64,000 nt of DNA from Flavobacteriales bacterium. Lineage in GTDB: Bacteria; Bacteroidota; Bacteroidia; Flavobacteriales_F; PHOS-HE28. A program made the position numbers and the translations under genes. Positions 61,901-64,000 of the stretch are shown piece after piece. The notes below the pieces were generated by a model, which saw only the letters and a list, made by a program, of their open reading frames with translations, had not been told where the DNA came from and searched no databases. The stretch's first letter is position 1. Each line of letters opens with the position of its first letter. The stretch is from assembly GCA_016721825.1 (NCBI GenBank), contig JADKHI010000001.1, positions 1 through 64,000 on the forward strand. The letters run 5' to 3'.

Positions 61901-64000
61901 CCAACAGCAACGAGCGCACGGCCCTACTGGTGCGCAACATGATCGTGAACGGGACGGGCGTTACCGCCAGCATCCGTGGATCGGACATCATCCCACAAGA
62001 TGAGGGCACGCTGGGCGGTTGGGGCTTCTCCATCGACACCCTGCGCATCGACATTGTGACCAACAGCATCCACCAAGCCGGCTTCGCGGGTCGCGTACAT
62101 CTGCCGGTGACCGACACATTGCTCGCCTACAGCGCCATGGTGGTGCAAGACCTGGCGCAGGACGACAAGTACATCGAGTTCCTCCTACATCCCACTGGCA
62201 CCATATCAGTACCCATGTGGGTGGCGAAAATGGACCTGTTGGAGACCAGCTACCTGCGCGCCGTTCTAGCGCGAGAGGACACGAGCGCTTTCGCCAAGGT
62301 CTCGCTCAACGGAAAGTTCACCATCGATGGTCAAGTGCCAGGCTTGGGCTGGATGAACTTCCGCGACATCGCTTTCCAGAACCTGACCTTCCAGACCGAA
62401 GCGCCCTACACCAACATCGACGACCAGGCGGTGTTCTCGTTGGCAAGCCCGCAGAAATCCCTTGGTGGCCCTTCACCGGAGGATGACGATGAAGCGGCGC
62501 CTCCCGGTGGTGCCGGGGGCTTCCCCATCAGCGTAACGCGCGTGACCGTGGAACGCCGAAGCCTCGATGGCACGCCCATGGCCGGTGTGGGCTTCGACAT
62601 CAACCTGGACCTGAGCGGCAACGTGAACATCTTCACCGCCACCACACGCATCGCGGTGCTCGGCACATTGAACACCAGCGCACTGCACGAGTGGGGCCAC
62701 CACAGCGTGGAACTGGACAGCATCGGCATCAGCGGCGAGACAGGCGCAGTGAAGATCCAGGGTGGACTGCGGTGGTACAACGACGACGCCACGTACGGCG
62801 ATGGCATCAATGGCAGCGTACGCGCCTGGTTCCTGAAAGGAGCGATCGAAGTGGCGGCTTCCGCCCAATTCGGCAACAAGGACGGTATGCGCTACTGGTT
62901 CGCCGATGCCATGATCGCCAAGGACAATGGCTTCTCGCCGGGCCAACCCTTCAACGTCTACGGCTTTGGTGGCGGTGCCTGGTACCACATGCGGCGCACC
63001 GGTACCATGCCCAGTGCGCAAGCGGTCACCACTGCGATGGTCGCCAACCAGGACGATATGATGTACACACCGGGGCTCACGCTCTCGCAGGTCACGTATG
63101 TGCCCGACGCCGGCGAGAGCTTCGGCTTCAAGGCCACGGTGATCTTCGGTGACGGCGGCAGTGGCCGTGCATACAACGGCGACCTCACCGCGGGAATGAC
63201 ATTCAGCGATGCTGGAGGTGTCAGCACCGCATTTCTGTTAGGCAACGTGTACCTGATGTGCGAACGCAACGAGCGACTGAACATGCCGGTATGGGGCGAT
63301 GCCAACATCACCTTCGACTTCCCCAACGACATCTTCTCCGCCAACTTCTCCATGAGCGTGAAGGCACCTGGTGGCACCGTTGTAGGCACTGGACCCAATT
63401 ACCTGGCAGGCGCTGCCGCTATCTACATATCACCGGACACCTGGCACTTTTTCGTAGGCACACCACAGACCCCTGTGGGGCTGAATATTCTAGGCTTGAT
63501 CAATGGCGGCTTCTACTTCATGGTGGGCAAGGACCTTCCACCGCCACTGCCTCCACCCTCCCCCATTCCGCTTCCTCCGGGGTACATGGACCGCGCACCG
63601 TTGGATGATGCAAGCGGATTGGCCTTCGGATCACGCACGTCCTTCGAGAACGATTTCAAGTTCCTGCTCCTGCGTATGCACCTTCAAGCACAATTCGGCT
63701 TCGATCTCGCCTTCACCAGCGCTACCGGTATGGCGTGCGTCGGATACGACCCGACCGGTATCCATGGCTGGTATGCCAGTGGACAGGTCTACGCGCAGCT
63801 CGCGGGTAAGGTGAGCTTAATGGTCGACATCCTGGTCGCGAGCGGTGAGTACGAGATCTTCAGTGTGGGGGCTTCCGCAGTACTTGGAGGAGGTTTTGCC
63901 CGCCCCTCGTACATGGAAGGTGCCGTGGATGGCTACTACAGCATTCTGGGCGGTGCGGTGGAAGGCAACTTCTTCTTCCCCTTCGAAGTAGGTGAAGGCT
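58963..64000 (+). CDS. Very large secreted TANFOR-like surface protein, 3' end outside window
   Basis: An open frame of at least 1679 codons still running at the right edge. It starts with a signal peptide (SGFPLAIACLMLPPALLAQ) and an N-terminal domain resembling the TANFOR domain of gliding-type Bacteroidota proteins (LLINTQVVPPYSASYADYF, QVFITITNTSTQSRSIYLAG, EYQLCLQAFDY, EPLGCSNVFTITWPSPP). Later regions are beta-rich repeats and a low-complexity linker (PEDDDEAAPPGGAGG). TANFOR proteins are often encoded next to a barrel protein, as here. The family name is from memory. Probably surface-exposed. Confidence 0.75.
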   Translation, partial: MTQRASSGFPLAIACLMLPPALLAQNEPLLINTQVVPPYSASYADYFGNAQQVFITITNTSTQSRSIYLAGSLATLDQSVRAEVAGGSPWGGPPLEVPPGVHQFTGNDLEPLAAGGVGEVQYTGITQQQIVAGLLPEGEYQLCLQAFDYTTNDILSAAEPLGCSNVFTITWPSPPIILSPSCGEMVTPSDPQLVLFMWQMMDGFTLPLDYRFRLVRLFDAGNPQAALESSTDLVYEETTTQPLLVYNQLMPALIPGQLYAWHVQVSDASGTTLFQNDGYSAPCTFTYQAQDGAGFEMVYPFPGDTLPWSMFPVITRFAPHTDPEVTGRFHSRLRMSRDGQPLDPVERNPGDEDILWNSGPFESQRYLLQQAGITMNPPFDEVMAHHINMYERPAGTGNDFLPGHSYTFDADVRTNTYYETDVRYGDVATHMVSGMGVPQMLSPEHNAIIEEPESEETVSGFADVPLRFFTSTPPTHLLPPYPIYIISGGGVPAQTTGRAQQIWRLVVSRSPDLTSDLNTTGVVGSTLQLLGLGQNDEQRLRDSLYKEITVNFNPPDTGWYYWEVSWMGLATNDASTLTPYIDGGIHRFHVGALNGASGAATTDEAPPRPPECLAECRREPTPLDQRVPVMTTAVGDTVHVGLFRMRITSIVHAGGSAQGEGLMDVPVMKAQLRVAFSNARINAQKRLYDGTVNGLYDNSGVIPAGWTVGGSMASGFSPAAAAAVDNYLQTGGRLVSQFTGNQPMGLPIGIDKDLPDGRIVVGILGMQFTDTIARLNAGMGLPIHGVGTTVGLGNMAVPFHPGGIGNLSEEATLYLLGDINTAVGQDTLRVKGARFEGGYTAVQDSGTFVAWDCQGFRAITLDAQWRFSEEHLREDMPDGEDGPTKIVADLKMRTGRAGLFGRVDFNKPFHVNGMEGWGFDVQEAWLDLASYMNPPEMEVPLNVATEVGLADDQTGLQLPSWEGFYLKRAVLRLPPAVERTNSNERTALLVRNMIVNGTGVTASIRGSDIIPQDEGTLGGWGFSIDTLRIDIVTNSIHQAGFAGRVHLPVTDTLLAYSAMVVQDLAQDDKYIEFLLHPTGTISVPMWVAKMDLLETSYLRAVLAREDTSAFAKVSLNGKFTIDGQVPGLGWMNFRDIAFQNLTFQTEAPYTNIDDQAVFSLASPQKSLGGPSPEDDDEAAPPGGAGGFPISVTRVTVERRSLDGTPMAGVGFDINLDLSGNVNIFTATTRIAVLGTLNTSALHEWGHHSVELDSIGISGETGAVKIQGGLRWYNDDATYGDGINGSVRAWFLKGAIEVAASAQFGNKDGMRYWFADAMIAKDNGFSPGQPFNVYGFGGGAWYHMRRTGTMPSAQAVTTAMVANQDDMMYTPGLTLSQVTYVPDAGESFGFKATVIFGDGGSGRAYNGDLTAGMTFSDAGGVSTAFLLGNVYLMCERNERLNMPVWGDANITFDFPNDIFSANFSMSVKAPGGTVVGTGPNYLAGAAAIYISPDTWHFFVGTPQTPVGLNILGLINGGFYFMVGKDLPPPLPPPSPIPLPPGYMDRAPLDDASGLAFGSRTSFENDFKFLLLRMHLQAQFGFDLAFTSATGMACVGYDPTGIHGWYASGQVYAQLAGKVSLMVDILVASGEYEIFSVGASAVLGGGFARPSYMEGAVDGYYSILGGAVEGNFFFPFEVGEG

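Overview
The window reads as a chromosomal piece of a GC-rich Bacteroidota bacterium, most likely a Flavobacteriales-like lineage. Evidence: many secreted proteins end in the type IX secretion (T9SS) C-terminal sorting domain (PNPT/PNPF start, GxYxL end); there are SBBP, GEVED, reg_prop and MopE-type repeat proteins; ribosome binding sites are weak; genes are often joined by ATGA stop/start overlaps. No rRNA or tRNA gene and no CRISPR array was recognised. All gene calls come from reading the sequence; no database search was run.

Layout. 1-2700: AT-richer segment, minus strand: a cupin, an unknown membrane-anchored protein and a sodium:solute symporter, the first and last broken by frameshifts. 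It meets the GC-rich bulk at a G12 run near 2719. 2892-5798: MazG-like phosphohydrolase, HNH nuclease, RhuM protein and a small BsuBI/PstI-nuclease-like protein, a mini defence-type cluster. 6085-8528: methyltransferase and an SBBP/T9SS protein. 8676-10084: intact IS3-family element that has clipped the 3' end of a secreted-protein gene. 10936-13108: two unknown genes. 13394-15605: histidine kinase and OmpR-type regulator, then a GEVED/T9SS protein. 17610-23855: T9SS protein, DUF2207 plus LemA pair, acyltransferase, SulP transporter. 23947-26549: reg_prop lipoprotein flanked by a hydrolase gene and a decayed copy of that gene's 3' end. 26688-34615: large secreted proteins (MopE-like, dockerin-like, M43 metalloprotease, glycosidase-like propeller).

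34694-39630 is a second AT-richer island. It holds a compact three-gene minus-strand operon: a TIR-like nucleotide-binding domain fused to a LamG-like domain, a GHKL ATPase, and a tandem phosphoribosyltransferase-like protein. A small winged-helix/membrane protein is transcribed divergently. This is the best candidate for an undescribed, probably immune, system. It is followed by two arrays of exact 21-bp repeat units (13 and 17 copies), each preceded by a related flank.

40964-50570 holds small lipoproteins, a MORN-like protein, a three-gene family of exported proteins with a shared DVTGDGI-type motif, an MFS transporter and unknown membrane proteins. 50962-57184 is a sensor locus: two TPR histidine kinases with nearly identical kinase cores but different sensors, one NarL-type regulator, and two relics (one joined to the tail of a class III cyclase). 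A GGGTTATT-N24-CTTWG element with fixed spacing precedes both relics and the outer-membrane barrel gene that follows. 57260 to the right edge: the barrel protein, overlapped by a very large TANFOR-like surface protein that runs out of the window.
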